64,000 nt of DNA from Alistipes putredinis DSM 17216 (GTDB lineage Bacteria > Bacteroidota > Bacteroidia > Bacteroidales > Rikenellaceae). Each line of letters starts with the position of its first letter. Positions within the stretch are counted from its first letter, which is position 1. Below the pieces are notes generated by a model. It made no database searches. It saw only the letters and a list, made by a program, of their open reading frames with translations, and was not told the origin of the DNA. The translations under genes were made by a program, and so were the position numbers. This document shows positions 25,268 through 33,970 of this stretch, piece by piece. The stretch spans positions 310,001 through 374,000 of the forward strand of contig NZ_DS499579.1 of NCBI RefSeq assembly GCF_000154465.1, written 5' to 3'.

Positions 25268-26353
25268 ATGAAAAAGCACAATTTCAACGCAGGACCCTGC
25301 GTATTGCCCAGAGAGGCGGTAGAATCTGCCATTGAGGCTATCCGTGATTTCGACAACACAGGCATCGGCCTGCTGGAGATTTCTCACCGTACTCCGGGTT
25401 GGGAGCGTATCATGGCCGAAACCGAGCAGTTGTGGCGCGACCTGCTGAACATTCCCGACGACTATGCCGTAATGTTCCTGGGCGGCGGTGCTTCGACTCA
25501 GTTCTTCGAGGTTCCGGCGAACCTGCTGAAAAAGAAAGCTGCCTACCTCCAGACCGGTGTTTGGGCGAAGAAGGCTGCTAAGGAGGCTAAGTTCTACGGC
25601 GAAGTGGAGATCGTCGCTTCTTCCGAGGATAAGAACTATACCTATATTCCGAAAGGTTACAAAATCCCGACCGATGCGGATTATTTCCACATTACGACCA
25701 ACAACACCATCTACGGTACGGAGATCCACGAGGATATCGATTCTCCTATCACGCTCGTTGCCGATATGTCGTCGGATATCATGAGCCGTCCGGTCGATGT
25801 GAAGAAGTACGGTATGATCTACGGCGGTGCGCAGAAGAACGTAGGTCCTGCCGGCGTGACGTTCGTCATCATCCGCAAGGATCTGATCGGCAGCTCGGAG
25901 CGTCCGTTGCAGACGATGGTCAATTACGCTACGCACTATCCCGAAGAGGCTCGCAACCACTCGATGTTCAACACGCCTCCCGTACTCCCGATTTTCGTAA
26001 TGCACGAAACCCTGAAGTGGGTGAAGGCACAGGGCGGTGTCGAGGCCATGTATAAGATCAACAAGAAGAAGGCCGAGACGCTGTACAACGAGATCGACCG
26101 CAACTCGATGTTCGTCGGTACGGCCGTGAAGGAAGACCGTTCCATGATGAACGTCTGCTTCGTGATGGCTCCGGGCCACGAGGATCTGGAGGCTGAATTC
26201 ATGGCTTTCGCCAAGGAGAAGGGCATGGTCGGCATCAAGGGTCACCGTTCGGTGGGCGGTTTCCGCGCTTCGATCTACAACGCATGTCCGCAGGAGAGCG
26301 TGGATGCGCTGGTTGCCTGCATGCAGGAGTTCGAGAAGAACCACAAGAAATAA
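25268..26353 (+). CDS. serC: Phosphoserine aminotransferase
   Basis: PLP enzyme making 3-phosphoserine from 3-phosphohydroxypyruvate and glutamate (serine pathway; also used in PLP synthesis). 361 aa. N-terminus NFNAGPCVLP, GGGASTQF at 72-79, PLP lysine Lys190 in GGAQKNVGPAG, and C-terminal GHRSVGGFRASIYNA. Followed by serA, the enzyme of the preceding step, and by DUF1015. Confidence 0.96.
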   Translation: MKKHNFNAGPCVLPREAVESAIEAIRDFDNTGIGLLEISHRTPGWERIMAETEQLWRDLLNIPDDYAVMFLGGGASTQFFEVPANLLKKKAAYLQTGVWAKKAAKEAKFYGEVEIVASSEDKNYTYIPKGYKIPTDADYFHITTNNTIYGTEIHEDIDSPITLVADMSSDIMSRPVDVKKYGMIYGGAQKNVGPAGVTFVIIRKDLIGSSERPLQTMVNYATHYPEEARNHSMFNTPPVLPIFVMHETLKWVKAQGGVEAMYKINKKKAETLYNEIDRNSMFVGTAVKEDRSMMNVCFVMAPGHEDLEAEFMAFAKEKGMVGIKGHRSVGGFRASIYNACPQESVDALVACMQEFEKNHKK

Positions 26354-26368
26354 TTAACCGGATTTGAT

Positions 26369-26517
26369 CTATGGCGCAGTTCTTTACTTTTACGCCGAAA
26401 CGTAAGGAGGACGGCGCCATAGATTTTTATACATTAATGGACGTTTTCGATGAACGGAAAGAGGATGGGACTACCTCCCCTGCCGGGCATGGGGAGCGAA
26501 AAATAAAATTCAACGAT
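26369..26517 (+). promoter_or_regulatory. Structured leader between serC and serA
   Basis: 164-bp gap. CTATGGCGC (26369-26377) and GCGCCATAG (26414-26422) are a perfect 9-bp inverted repeat followed by ATTTTTAT, resembling a terminator/attenuator with a long loop. A second hairpin (CTCCCC TGC CGG GCA T GGGGAG, about 26477-26498) follows. The serA frame is open through this region from 26371, so an N-terminally extended protein cannot be excluded, but the extra 49 codons do not resemble the family. Confidence 0.4.
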
Positions 26518-27441
26518 ATGAAAGTTTTAATTGCAACCGAGAAGCCTTTCGCAAAGAAGGCTGTTGATGGAATTAAGAAGATCATTACGGATGCCGGTTA
26601 CGAAGTAGCCCTTCTGGAGAAATATACGGACAAGGCCCAGCTGCTCGCAGCCGTTGCCGATGCCAACGCCCTGATTATCCGCAGCGATAAAGTGACTGCC
26701 GAGGTGATCGAAGCTGCCAAGAATCTCAAGATCGTCGTTCGTGCGGGTGCCGGTTACGACAATGTGGACTTGGCTGCCGCAACGGCTAAAGGTATCGTGG
26801 TGATGAATACTCCGGGTCAGAATTCGAACGCCGTGGCTGAACTGGCGCTCGGTATGATGGTCTTCATGGCCCGCAACCAGTTCACACCGGGTACCGGCAG
26901 CGAGCTGAAAGGCAAGACGCTGGCGATCCATGCTTACGGCAACGTCGGCAAGCTCGTCGGTCGTAAGGGCAAGGCGCTGGGTATGAATGTGATCGCTTTC
27001 GATCCTTTCATCACCGATGCAAAGGTATTCGAGGCTGACGGCGTGAAGAAGGTGGACAGCATCGAGGAGCTTTATGCACAGGCCGACTACCTGTCGCTGC
27101 ATATTCCCGCTACCGAGCAAACCAAGAAATCAATCGGCCACAAGCTGATGACTTCGATGCCCAAAGGCGCTACCTTGGTGAATACCGCCCGCAAGGAGGT
27201 GATCGACGAGGCAGGGGTGATCCAGGCGATGACCGAGCGCGAAGATCTGAAATATATCACCGACATCGCTCCCGAGGCTGCCGCCGAGATGAGTGAGAAA
27301 TTCGGTAAGCGCTTCTTCGCTACTCCCAAGAAGATGGGTGCTGAAACTGCGGAGGCGAACATCAACGCAGGTTTGGCCGCTGCAAACCAGATCGTCGATT
27401 TCTTCAAGACCGGCAATACCCGCTTCCAGGTGAACAAATAA
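26518..27441 (+). CDS. serA: D-3-phosphoglycerate dehydrogenase, short K-type
   Basis: Oxidises 3-phosphoglycerate, the first step of serine synthesis. 307 aa from the ATG at 26518 (MKVLIATEKPFAKK). NAD-binding HAYGNVGKLVG at 138-148; substrate/catalytic Arg225 in NTARKEVID. The usual catalytic His (in TPHxGG) is replaced: the segment reads ATPKKMGAE (268-276), so Lys271 or Lys272 occupies the site, as known for the Entamoeba/Bacteroides class of this enzyme. No C-terminal ACT domain, so classical serine feedback through ACT is not expected. Confidence 0.93.
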   Translation: MKVLIATEKPFAKKAVDGIKKIITDAGYEVALLEKYTDKAQLLAAVADANALIIRSDKVTAEVIEAAKNLKIVVRAGAGYDNVDLAAATAKGIVVMNTPGQNSNAVAELALGMMVFMARNQFTPGTGSELKGKTLAIHAYGNVGKLVGRKGKALGMNVIAFDPFITDAKVFEADGVKKVDSIEELYAQADYLSLHIPATEQTKKSIGHKLMTSMPKGATLVNTARKEVIDEAGVIQAMTEREDLKYITDIAPEAAAEMSEKFGKRFFATPKKMGAETAEANINAGLAAANQIVDFFKTGNTRFQVNK

Positions 27442-27483
27442 TAAAAATATCCCCTTATTTTCAAACGATAAAGAGAGAATATT

Positions 27484-28734
27484 ATGGTAAAAATCAAACC
27501 GTTCGCAGGTATCCGTCCTCCGAAGGAGCTGGCTGCCGAGGTTTCGTCGCGTCCTTACGACGTGCTGAACTCGCAGGAGGCCAAGGCTGAGGCTACCGAG
27601 CGCTCGCTGCTCCACATCATCAAGCCGGAAATCGACTTCGATCCGATTGCCGACGAGCATGACGAAAAGGTGTATAAGAAAGCGGTCGAGAACTTCAAGA
27701 AGTGGCGCGACAACAAGTGGCTGGTGCAGGATGGCGAAGAGCACTATTATATTTATGCCCAGACGATGAATGGCCGTACCCAGTACGGTCTGGCCATGTG
27801 CTGCTACTATGAGGACTACTGGTCGGGCAAGATCAAGAAACACGAGCTGACCCGCATCGAGAAAGAGGAGGACCGCATGAAGCACGTCGAGCTTCAGCAG
27901 GCCAACCTCGAGCCGGTATTCTTCGCGTATCCCGACAACGACGAGATCAACAAGATCGTTGCCGACTACGTGAAGAACAACAAGGCCGATTACGATTTCA
28001 CGGCCGCTCCCGAAGGCTTCGGCCACCATTTCTGGGTGATCCGCGACAAGAAGATCAACGACCGTATCACCGAGATTTTCGCAGGTATTCCCGCTCTGTA
28101 CGTGGCTGACGGACACCATCGTACCGCTGCCGCTGCCCGTGTGGGCAAGAAGCGTCAGGAGAGCAACCCCAACCATACCGGCAACGAGGAATACTGCTAT
28201 TTCCTGGCCGTTACGTTCCCTGCGAGCCAGCTTCGCATCATCGACTACAACCGCGTGGTGAAAGACCTGAACGGGATGACTACCGAGCAGTTCCTCAAGG
28301 CGCTGGAGAAGAATTTCACCGTGGAACCCAAGGGCAAGGAGATCTACCACCCTTCGAAGTTGCACAACTTTTCGCTCTACCTCGACGGTCAGTGGTATAG
28401 CCTCACGGCGAAGCCGGGTACGTACGATGACAACGATCCGATCGGAGTGCTGGACGTAACCGTGCTGTCGAACCTGGTACTCGACCAGTTGCTCGACATC
28501 AAGGATCTGCGGACGTCGAAACGGATCGATTTCGTCGGCGGTATTCGCGGCCTGGAAGAGTTGAAGAAGCGTGTCGATAGCGGCGAGATGAAGGCGGCTT
28601 TCGCACTCTACCCTGTTTCCATGCAGCAGCTCATCGACATTGCCGATACGGGCAACATCATGCCTCCGAAGACCACCTGGTTCGAGCCGAAACTCCGTTC
28701 GGGTGTGGTGATCCATACTTTCGAGGAGAAATAG
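27484..28734 (+). CDS. DUF1015 family protein
   Basis: 416 aa. Starts MVKIKPFAGIRPPKELA and carries SRPYDVL and LYVADGHHRTAAA, which are DUF1015 hallmarks; function unknown, often described as SerB/HTH-associated or possibly a kinase-like enzyme. Placed 42 bp after serA and followed by a strong terminator, so serC-serA-DUF1015 looks like one unit and a role in serine metabolism is a reasonable inference only. Confidence 0.88.
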   Translation: MVKIKPFAGIRPPKELAAEVSSRPYDVLNSQEAKAEATERSLLHIIKPEIDFDPIADEHDEKVYKKAVENFKKWRDNKWLVQDGEEHYYIYAQTMNGRTQYGLAMCCYYEDYWSGKIKKHELTRIEKEEDRMKHVELQQANLEPVFFAYPDNDEINKIVADYVKNNKADYDFTAAPEGFGHHFWVIRDKKINDRITEIFAGIPALYVADGHHRTAAAARVGKKRQESNPNHTGNEEYCYFLAVTFPASQLRIIDYNRVVKDLNGMTTEQFLKALEKNFTVEPKGKEIYHPSKLHNFSLYLDGQWYSLTAKPGTYDDNDPIGVLDVTVLSNLVLDQLLDIKDLRTSKRIDFVGGIRGLEELKKRVDSGEMKAAFALYPVSMQQLIDIADTGNIMPPKTTWFEPKLRSGVVIHTFEEK

Positions 28735-28751
28735 TGTCCCGTAAGGGATTC

Positions 28752-28794
28752 AAAAGAGAAAGGAGAATCTTGAACAGATTCTCCTTTCTCTTTT
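28752..28794 (+). terminator. Terminator after the serine operon
   Basis: Perfect 19-bp stem (28752-28770 with 28776-28794), loop TGAAC, ending in TTTT. It can serve both strands. Confidence 0.9.
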
Positions 28795-28881
28795 GTAATT
28801 ATATGCTTTCCTGTATTTCACCGGGAGCGTCGCGTCCCTAGTTCTTTAGGGTCAGTTCGGAATTGCAGATGCAACTGCGAG

Positions 28882-29556
28882 CTACGAATATGCGACCGTC
28901 GGATTTGGTGTTGCGACCGTCGAAAATGGTGCGGGCGGTGGAAAGTACCGCCCTCGCAGCAGAGCGCGATCAGCTTTTTTTGTGTTGTTGGCGATAGCTG
29001 CCAATGCACGGAACGTTTCGGCTGCTGCGCGAGTCACCACGACGATTATGAAGCCGTAGATCGGATTGAGGACGATGTAAATGAGCGAACCGCTGCCGAA
29101 GAATGCTCCCGTACCCATCATGCGAAGCATGGAGGCGTCGCCGTTCAGGAATATTGCGGCGATCAGGGTGAGCAGTGCTCCGCCGATACCGACGAACATA
29201 CCCGCCCATTCCCCGAAAGTCTGGATGAAGTGCGAGAATACGGGAATGGCGACGAAATCGTCATGCGCTGTCGCAGCTGCATATACTTTTTCGCGGCGGT
29301 TCCACCAGATCTGGAAGCCGAGCCAGGAAACGAAGGCGATCACGAGCCAGACCAGAATAAACGCGGCGATCATCCGGCCTCCGCCGTACCGAAACAGGTC
29401 GTTGTTAATGGCCATTACCAGCAGTATGATGGGTGTCAGCAGGTTGAGGATCGCCAGGATCGCATACAGCCAGCGGAAGGGTTCGCGGAAAAACTTACCG
29501 GTGTCGATATACTTGAGTACCGGGTCGAAAAACGAGGAAAATTAGTTGTCTTTCAT
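28882..29556 (-). pseudogene. Membrane protein gene interrupted by an in-frame stop
   Basis: From the ATG at 29556 the minus strand reads MKDN, then TAA (29544-29542), then stays open in the same frame: FSSFFDPVLKYIDTGKFFRE and so on for ~219 more codons to 28882. The part after the stop is clearly protein-like, with four hydrophobic segments (one before the first internal Met, others around IAAFILVWLVIAFVSWL, GMFVGIGGALLTLIAAIFL and LIYIVLNPIYGFIIVVV). No ATG/GTG/TTG lies between the stop and the internal Met at 29415, so only a 177-aa product missing its first helix could be made. Either a nonsense mutation, a sequence error, or a gene started at 29415. Family not recognised (DUF4282-like at best). 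Confidence 0.6.
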
Positions 29557-29748
29557 ACGCATTGAGGATTTTAAGGTTAATACTTCACAATAAATTTAGG
29601 TATAAATTCCTTGAAAAAGAAATTTTCCGCCCGGTTTGTTTGCTGCGTGGCGGTGTGTTATCTGTCCGAAACAGAATGTTTTTGAATATATTTTAAGCGT
29701 TAGGTGAAATTTTATTACGAAATGTTATCTCAAACCGTAAAAAATGCT

Positions 29749-29756
29749 TACATTTG
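29749..29756 (+). promoter_or_regulatory. -7 box of the 2-oxoacid oxidoreductase operon
   Basis: TACATTTG, 29 bp before the ferredoxin-subunit ATG. Confidence 0.55.
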
Positions 29757-29784
29757 TAAGCAACTTATAATAAATGGATGTCTT

Positions 29785-30012
29785 ATGGCAAAAATTAAAG
29801 GAACAATCCTCGTCGATAAGGAGCGCTGCAAGGGTTGCGGAGTCTGCGTGGCTTCGTGTCCCTGCGATGTGCTGCATTTATCGGCCGAGGTAAACAGCAA
29901 AGGTTACCCCGTGGCTCAGATGGCTAATCCGGATGCCTGCACAGGATGTGCGTCCTGCGCGATTATCTGTCCGGACAGTTGCATCACGGTTTATCGTCAA
30001 AAATTTGAATAA
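29785..30012 (+). CDS. 2-oxoacid:ferredoxin oxidoreductase, ferredoxin-like delta subunit
   Basis: 75 aa from the ATG at 29785. Two 4Fe-4S motifs: CKGCGVCVASCPC and CTGCASCAIICP. It passes electrons from the catalytic subunits to ferredoxin. The frame is open back to 29704, but the upstream part crosses the promoter. The alpha subunit begins 3 bp after the stop. The set of four separate genes (delta, alpha, beta, gamma) matches the Vor/Kor type enzymes. Confidence 0.93.
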   Translation: MAKIKGTILVDKERCKGCGVCVASCPCDVLHLSAEVNSKGYPVAQMANPDACTGCASCAIICPDSCITVYRQKFE

Positions 30013-30015
30013 ACT

Positions 30016-31113
30016 ATGGCAGAGAAAGAAGTAAAATTGATGAAAGGCAACGAAGTGATCGCTCATGCAGCGATTCGCTACGGTTGCGACGGCTACTTCG
30101 GCTACCCTATCACGCCGCAGTCGGAGGTAATGGAGACGTTGATGGAGGAGAAACCCTGGGAGACGACCGGTATGGTCGTACTGCAGGCCGAGTCGGAGGT
30201 TTCGTCCATAAACATGGTTTACGGCGGTGCATCGACCGGTAAGCGGGTGATGACTTCGTCTTCAAGCCCCGGTGTCAGTCTAATGAGCGAGGGTCTGAGC
30301 TATCTGGCAGGTGCCGAACTGCCTTGCGTGGTTGTGAACTGTCAGCGCGGCGGCCCGGGTCTGGGTACGATCCAGCCTTCGCAGGGCGACTATTTCCAGG
30401 CTTGCAAGGGCGGTGCGCACGGTGACTTCCACTTGATCGTACTTGCTCCGAACTCGGTTCAGGAAATGCACGATTTCGTGGGTCTGGCTTTCGACCTGGC
30501 ATTCAAATACCGCAACCCGGCGATGATCCTCGCCGACGGTGCGATCGGTCAGATGATGGAGAAAGTCGTGCTGGCTCCGCAGCGTCCCCGCAAAACCGAC
30601 GCAGAGATCGCCGAAGAGTGCAAGGATTGGGCTACTTGCGGCAAAGGTGCCCGCAAGGATCGCAACATCATCACTTCGCTGGAGTTGAAGTCGGAGGTGA
30701 TGGAGAAGATCAACCAGCGCTTGCAGGCCAAATACAAGGCGATGGAGGAGAATGAGGTGCGTTACGAGGCTATCGACTGCGACGATGCGGATTACGTGAT
30801 CGTAGCGTTCGGTTCGTCGGCGCGTATCTGCTCGGCGACGGTGGAGATGGCGCGTGCCGAAGGTATCAAAGTCGGCTTGCTGCGTCCCATCACGCTCTAT
30901 CCTTTCCCGACCAAAGCGATCGCCGACCTGGCTAAGCGCGGTGTGAAGGGCTTCTTGAGCGCTGAACTCAATGCCGGTCAGATGGTGCAGGACGTGAAAC
31001 TTGCTGTAAACGGTGCAGCTCCCGTAGAGCACTACGGTCGTCAGGGCGGTATGATGTTCTCACCGGACGAGGTGCTGGTTGCACTCAAAGAAAAACTGAT
31101 TAATAAAAAGTAA
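30016..31113 (+). CDS. 2-oxoacid:ferredoxin oxidoreductase alpha subunit (VorB/KorA type)
   Basis: 365 aa. Pyrimidine-binding (PP) domain at the N-terminus with GCDGYFGYPITPQSE and the GPGLGTIQPSQGDY segment; C-terminal domain II with VAFGSSARI. Together with the beta subunit it oxidatively decarboxylates a branched-chain 2-oxoacid or 2-oxoglutarate with CoA and reduces ferredoxin; it may also run reductively. The substrate is not decided by sequence reading; branched-chain (2-oxoisovalerate) is the usual annotation of Bacteroidales relatives. Confidence 0.92.
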   Translation: MAEKEVKLMKGNEVIAHAAIRYGCDGYFGYPITPQSEVMETLMEEKPWETTGMVVLQAESEVSSINMVYGGASTGKRVMTSSSSPGVSLMSEGLSYLAGAELPCVVVNCQRGGPGLGTIQPSQGDYFQACKGGAHGDFHLIVLAPNSVQEMHDFVGLAFDLAFKYRNPAMILADGAIGQMMEKVVLAPQRPRKTDAEIAEECKDWATCGKGARKDRNIITSLELKSEVMEKINQRLQAKYKAMEENEVRYEAIDCDDADYVIVAFGSSARICSATVEMARAEGIKVGLLRPITLYPFPTKAIADLAKRGVKGFLSAELNAGQMVQDVKLAVNGAAPVEHYGRQGGMMFSPDEVLVALKEKLINKK

Positions 31114-31117
31114 GAAT

Positions 31118-31888
31118 ATGGCAGAAGTAGTAGAAATCAAACAGGAGAACCTGGTGTATGCCAAGCCTAAGTTGATCACGGAGAACGTGATGCACTACTG
31201 CCCGGGTTGCAGTCACGGTACGATTCATAAATTGGTTGCCGAGGTGATCGATGAGATGGGCATGGAAGGAAAAACGATTGCTGTTTCGCCTGTCGGTTGT
31301 TCGGTTTTCGCGTATAATTATATCGATGTGGATTGGATTCAGGCGGCTCACGGCCGTGCTTGTGCCGTAGCTACTGCGGCAAAGCGCCTGCATCCGGACA
31401 GTTTGGTCTTCACCTATCAGGGTGACGGCGATATGTCGGCTATCGGTACGGGTGAGACGATTCATGCGGCTGCTCGAGGCGAGAACATCGTAGCGATTTA
31501 TATTAACAATGCGATTTACGGTATGACCGGCGGTCAGATGGCTCCGACTACCCTGCTGGGTATGAAGACCGCGACGACTCCTTACGGCCGTGATCCCCGG
31601 TTGAACGGTTATCCTTATAAGATCGCCGAGATGATGGCTCATCTGGACGGTGTGACCTATATTACGCGTCAGAGCGTATATAATCCGGCTCATGTCCGCC
31701 AGACCAAGAAAGCGATTCGCAAGGCATTCGAGAATGCAATGGCCGGTAACGGCTTCTCGCTCGTGGAGGTCGTTTCGACCTGCAACAGCGGTTGGAAGAT
31801 GTCGCCGGTAGCTGCTAACAAGTGGCTCGAAGAGAACATGCTGCCCTTCTATCAGTTGGGTGATATCAAGGACTTAACCAAGAAGTAA
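31118..31888 (+). CDS. 2-oxoacid:ferredoxin oxidoreductase beta subunit (TPP-binding)
   Basis: 256 aa. YCPGCSHGTIH at the N-terminus and the thiamine diphosphate motif starting GDGDMSAIGTGETIHAA and continuing to INNAIYGMTGGQMAPTT. Begins 4 bp after the alpha gene. Confidence 0.94.
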   Translation: MAEVVEIKQENLVYAKPKLITENVMHYCPGCSHGTIHKLVAEVIDEMGMEGKTIAVSPVGCSVFAYNYIDVDWIQAAHGRACAVATAAKRLHPDSLVFTYQGDGDMSAIGTGETIHAAARGENIVAIYINNAIYGMTGGQMAPTTLLGMKTATTPYGRDPRLNGYPYKIAEMMAHLDGVTYITRQSVYNPAHVRQTKKAIRKAFENAMAGNGFSLVEVVSTCNSGWKMSPVAANKWLEENMLPFYQLGDIKDLTKK

Positions 31889-31900
31889 GAGGACAAGAAT

Positions 31901-32446
31901 ATGAAAGAGACTTTAATTATTGCAGGCTTCGGTGGACAGGGTGTCCTCTCGATGGGTAAGATTCTGGCTTACTCGGGCGTTATGCAGGATTACGAGGTTA
32001 CCTGGATGCCCTCTTACGGCCCTGAGATGCGTGGCGGTACGGCTAACGTTACGGTGATTCTTTCGGACAAACGTATCTCGTCGCCGATCGCTCACGAATT
32101 CGATACGGCTATCGTACTGAACCAACAGTCGATGGATAAGTTTGAGTCGATGGTTCGTCCGGGCGGTACGCTGATCTACGATACCAACGGTATCACGCGT
32201 CACCCGAGCCGCACGGATATCAACATCTATACGATCGACGCTACGGCGGAGTCGGCCCGTTTGGGTCAGGCTAAGCTGTTCAATACGATGATTTTGGGCG
32301 GTTATCTGAAAGTTTGCCCCGTTGTCAAACTGGAGAACGTGATGATCGGACTGAAGAAGTCCCTTCCGGAGCGTGCCTGGAAGATGCTGCCTGAGAATGA
32401 GAAGGCTATCAATCACGGTGCGGAGATTATTCGCAAGGTGCGTTAA
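31901..32446 (+). CDS. 2-oxoacid:ferredoxin oxidoreductase gamma subunit
   Basis: 181 aa. Starts with IIAGFGGQGVLSMGKILAYSG, the conserved glycine-rich motif of gamma subunits; MPSYGPEMRGGTANV is the second hallmark. Last gene of the operon, 12 bp after beta, and followed by a strong terminator. Confidence 0.94.
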   Translation: MKETLIIAGFGGQGVLSMGKILAYSGVMQDYEVTWMPSYGPEMRGGTANVTVILSDKRISSPIAHEFDTAIVLNQQSMDKFESMVRPGGTLIYDTNGITRHPSRTDINIYTIDATAESARLGQAKLFNTMILGGYLKVCPVVKLENVMIGLKKSLPERAWKMLPENEKAINHGAEIIRKVR

Positions 32447-32466
32447 TCGTCCGATGATTTTTTCTG

Positions 32467-32500
32467 AGTGTCCGGCTTGCGAAGGCCGGACACTTTTTTT
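32467..32500 (+). terminator. Terminator of the oxidoreductase operon
   Basis: AGTGTCCGGC (32467-32476) pairs with GCCGGACACT (32485-32494), followed by a run of T. Confidence 0.9.
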
Positions 32501-32514
32501 ATCGCTTGCGGCAC

Positions 32515-32522
32515 TATGTTTG
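32515..32522 (+). promoter_or_regulatory. -7 box of the thioredoxin gene
   Basis: TATGTTTG, 34 bp before the ATG and just after the preceding terminator. Confidence 0.5.
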
Positions 32523-32555
32523 CGCTGGGTTATAAAACATTAAACAAGCAATACT

Positions 32556-32927
32556 ATGGAAACTGTAAAACAACTGAATAAACAGGAGTTCACGACCAAG
32601 GTCGCCGATATCGAAAAATCGAAGGGCGAATGGAAATTCCTGGGTGAGCGTCCCGCCGTGATCGATTTTTTCGCGACCTGGTGCGGTCCTTGCAAGGCAT
32701 TGGCCCCTGTGCTCGACGAGCTGGCGGCCGATTACCAATATAAGGACCGGATCGATTTTTATAAGGTCGATATCGACCGGGAACAGGAACTCGCTGCGGT
32801 GTTCGGCGTACGGTCGGTGCCTACCCTGCTGTTCATCCCGCTGAGCGGGATGCCGCAGATGATGACCGGCGGTCGCCCGAAGAGCGACCTGAAGCGAATT
32901 ATCGACGAGGTTCTGATGGGTAAGTAG
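32556..32927 (+). CDS. Thioredoxin
   Basis: 123 aa, single thioredoxin fold. Active-site FATWCGPCKA with Cys43 and Cys46; cis-Pro in VRSVPTLLFI. No signal peptide, so cytoplasmic. An N-terminal extension of about 25 residues precedes the first strand. Own promoter; next gene (ferritin-like) 189 bp further on. Confidence 0.93.
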   Translation: METVKQLNKQEFTTKVADIEKSKGEWKFLGERPAVIDFFATWCGPCKALAPVLDELAADYQYKDRIDFYKVDIDREQELAAVFGVRSVPTLLFIPLSGMPQMMTGGRPKSDLKRIIDEVLMGK

Positions 32928-33116
32928 TGATAAATCGGGTGATCGCATCTTCGGGGTTTCGACATCCGGATTTTTCGGGTTCGACGACCGATGTACGGCT
33001 TGATTTCCTATGCGGACGTGCCCCGTGTAATCATAGGCTGCAAACGGTACGACCGTCGGATTCGAAAATCCGAAAAGAAACTTCGAGAGATATGATTGCC
33101 ATAAATTAAACAAGCG

Positions 33117-33719
33117 ATGAAAGAGTTCATAAAACACAATCCGGCTACGCTCGATAATGTAGAAACGATGGCCAATGCGATGATCGAATCGATGCGTTTC
33201 GTCGATAATACGTTGGATTATCCCGAAGCGGAGAAGGCTCGGCCGAACGACGGCGTGGAACCCGAGTGGTTCTATGACGCCTACTACGGCGCCATTCCCA
33301 CCTCGGAACTGACGGCTATCATTCAATACACCCAACAGCGGATGCTCTTCGAAAACATTGGCGAAACATTCCTGGGGATCGCTTTCGTCGAAATGAAGCA
33401 TTTCGACCGTTTGGGCGATTTTATCGGACAACTGGGTGGGCGCGTGAATACTCCGAAGTATTCGAGTTCGGCGGTTACGGTCGAATATGAATCGGCTGCC
33501 GAGGCCATTCGGGTCAATATCCAGGCCGAAAAAGATACGATTGCCGCCTATCAGCAGTTGATCGAGCGTATCCGAAAAAACAATCCCGAAAAGCTGACAC
33601 AGTCGGCCACAGTAGCTATCCAGCTTCTCAATAAGATTGTTTCCGACGAGCGGGTGCATGTCCGTATTCTTTCGGAGCTGGCGCAATCGGTCGCGGCGGA
33701 AGAGGGAAAAGAGGCATAA
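33117..33719 (+). CDS. Ferritin-like diiron four-helix protein
   Basis: 200 aa, mostly helical. Two ExxH motifs (Glu92-His95 in FVEMKH; Glu178-His181 in SDERVH) and candidate partner glutamates (about Glu64, Glu138) fit a diiron ferritin/rubrerythrin-like bundle; no rubredoxin Cys4 centre. Possible roles are peroxide reduction or iron binding. Located after thioredoxin, so an oxidative-stress role is a reasonable guess. Exact subfamily not decided. Confidence 0.7.
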   Translation: MKEFIKHNPATLDNVETMANAMIESMRFVDNTLDYPEAEKARPNDGVEPEWFYDAYYGAIPTSELTAIIQYTQQRMLFENIGETFLGIAFVEMKHFDRLGDFIGQLGGRVNTPKYSSSAVTVEYESAAEAIRVNIQAEKDTIAAYQQLIERIRKNNPEKLTQSATVAIQLLNKIVSDERVHVRILSELAQSVAAEEGKEA

Positions 33720-33868
33720 TCCGCTTCCCGATCGAGCCGGTGTTTTTGGAGTGTTTTGTATCGCTCGAAATCCGGCCCGAAAGGATTCGCCCGCGAATGA
33801 CCGGAAAAAGAGATCGAATACTTGGAGATCCTATTGGTCCAAGGTCGATGGAATGTCGGGGATGATGT

Positions 33869-33903
33869 GAAGAGGCTGTCTGCAAGTTGCAGACAGCCTC
33901 TTC
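33869..33903. terminator. Bidirectional terminator between convergent genes
   Basis: 15-bp perfect stem GAAGAGGCTGTCTGC / GCAGACAGCCTCTTC with loop AAGTT, between the ferritin-like gene (+) and the outer-membrane protein gene (-). Confidence 0.7.
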
Positions 33904-33970
33904 GGTTTGGATTCGCCGATAATTTCGAACAGGCGGCTTGTGCCGTGTTTGAAAATTTGCCGGACGTATT

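Noticed and set aside
26371..26517. N-terminal extension of SerA by 49 residues
   Set aside because: The added residues do not resemble the family and cross two hairpins; the family start MKVLIATEKP lies at 26518.
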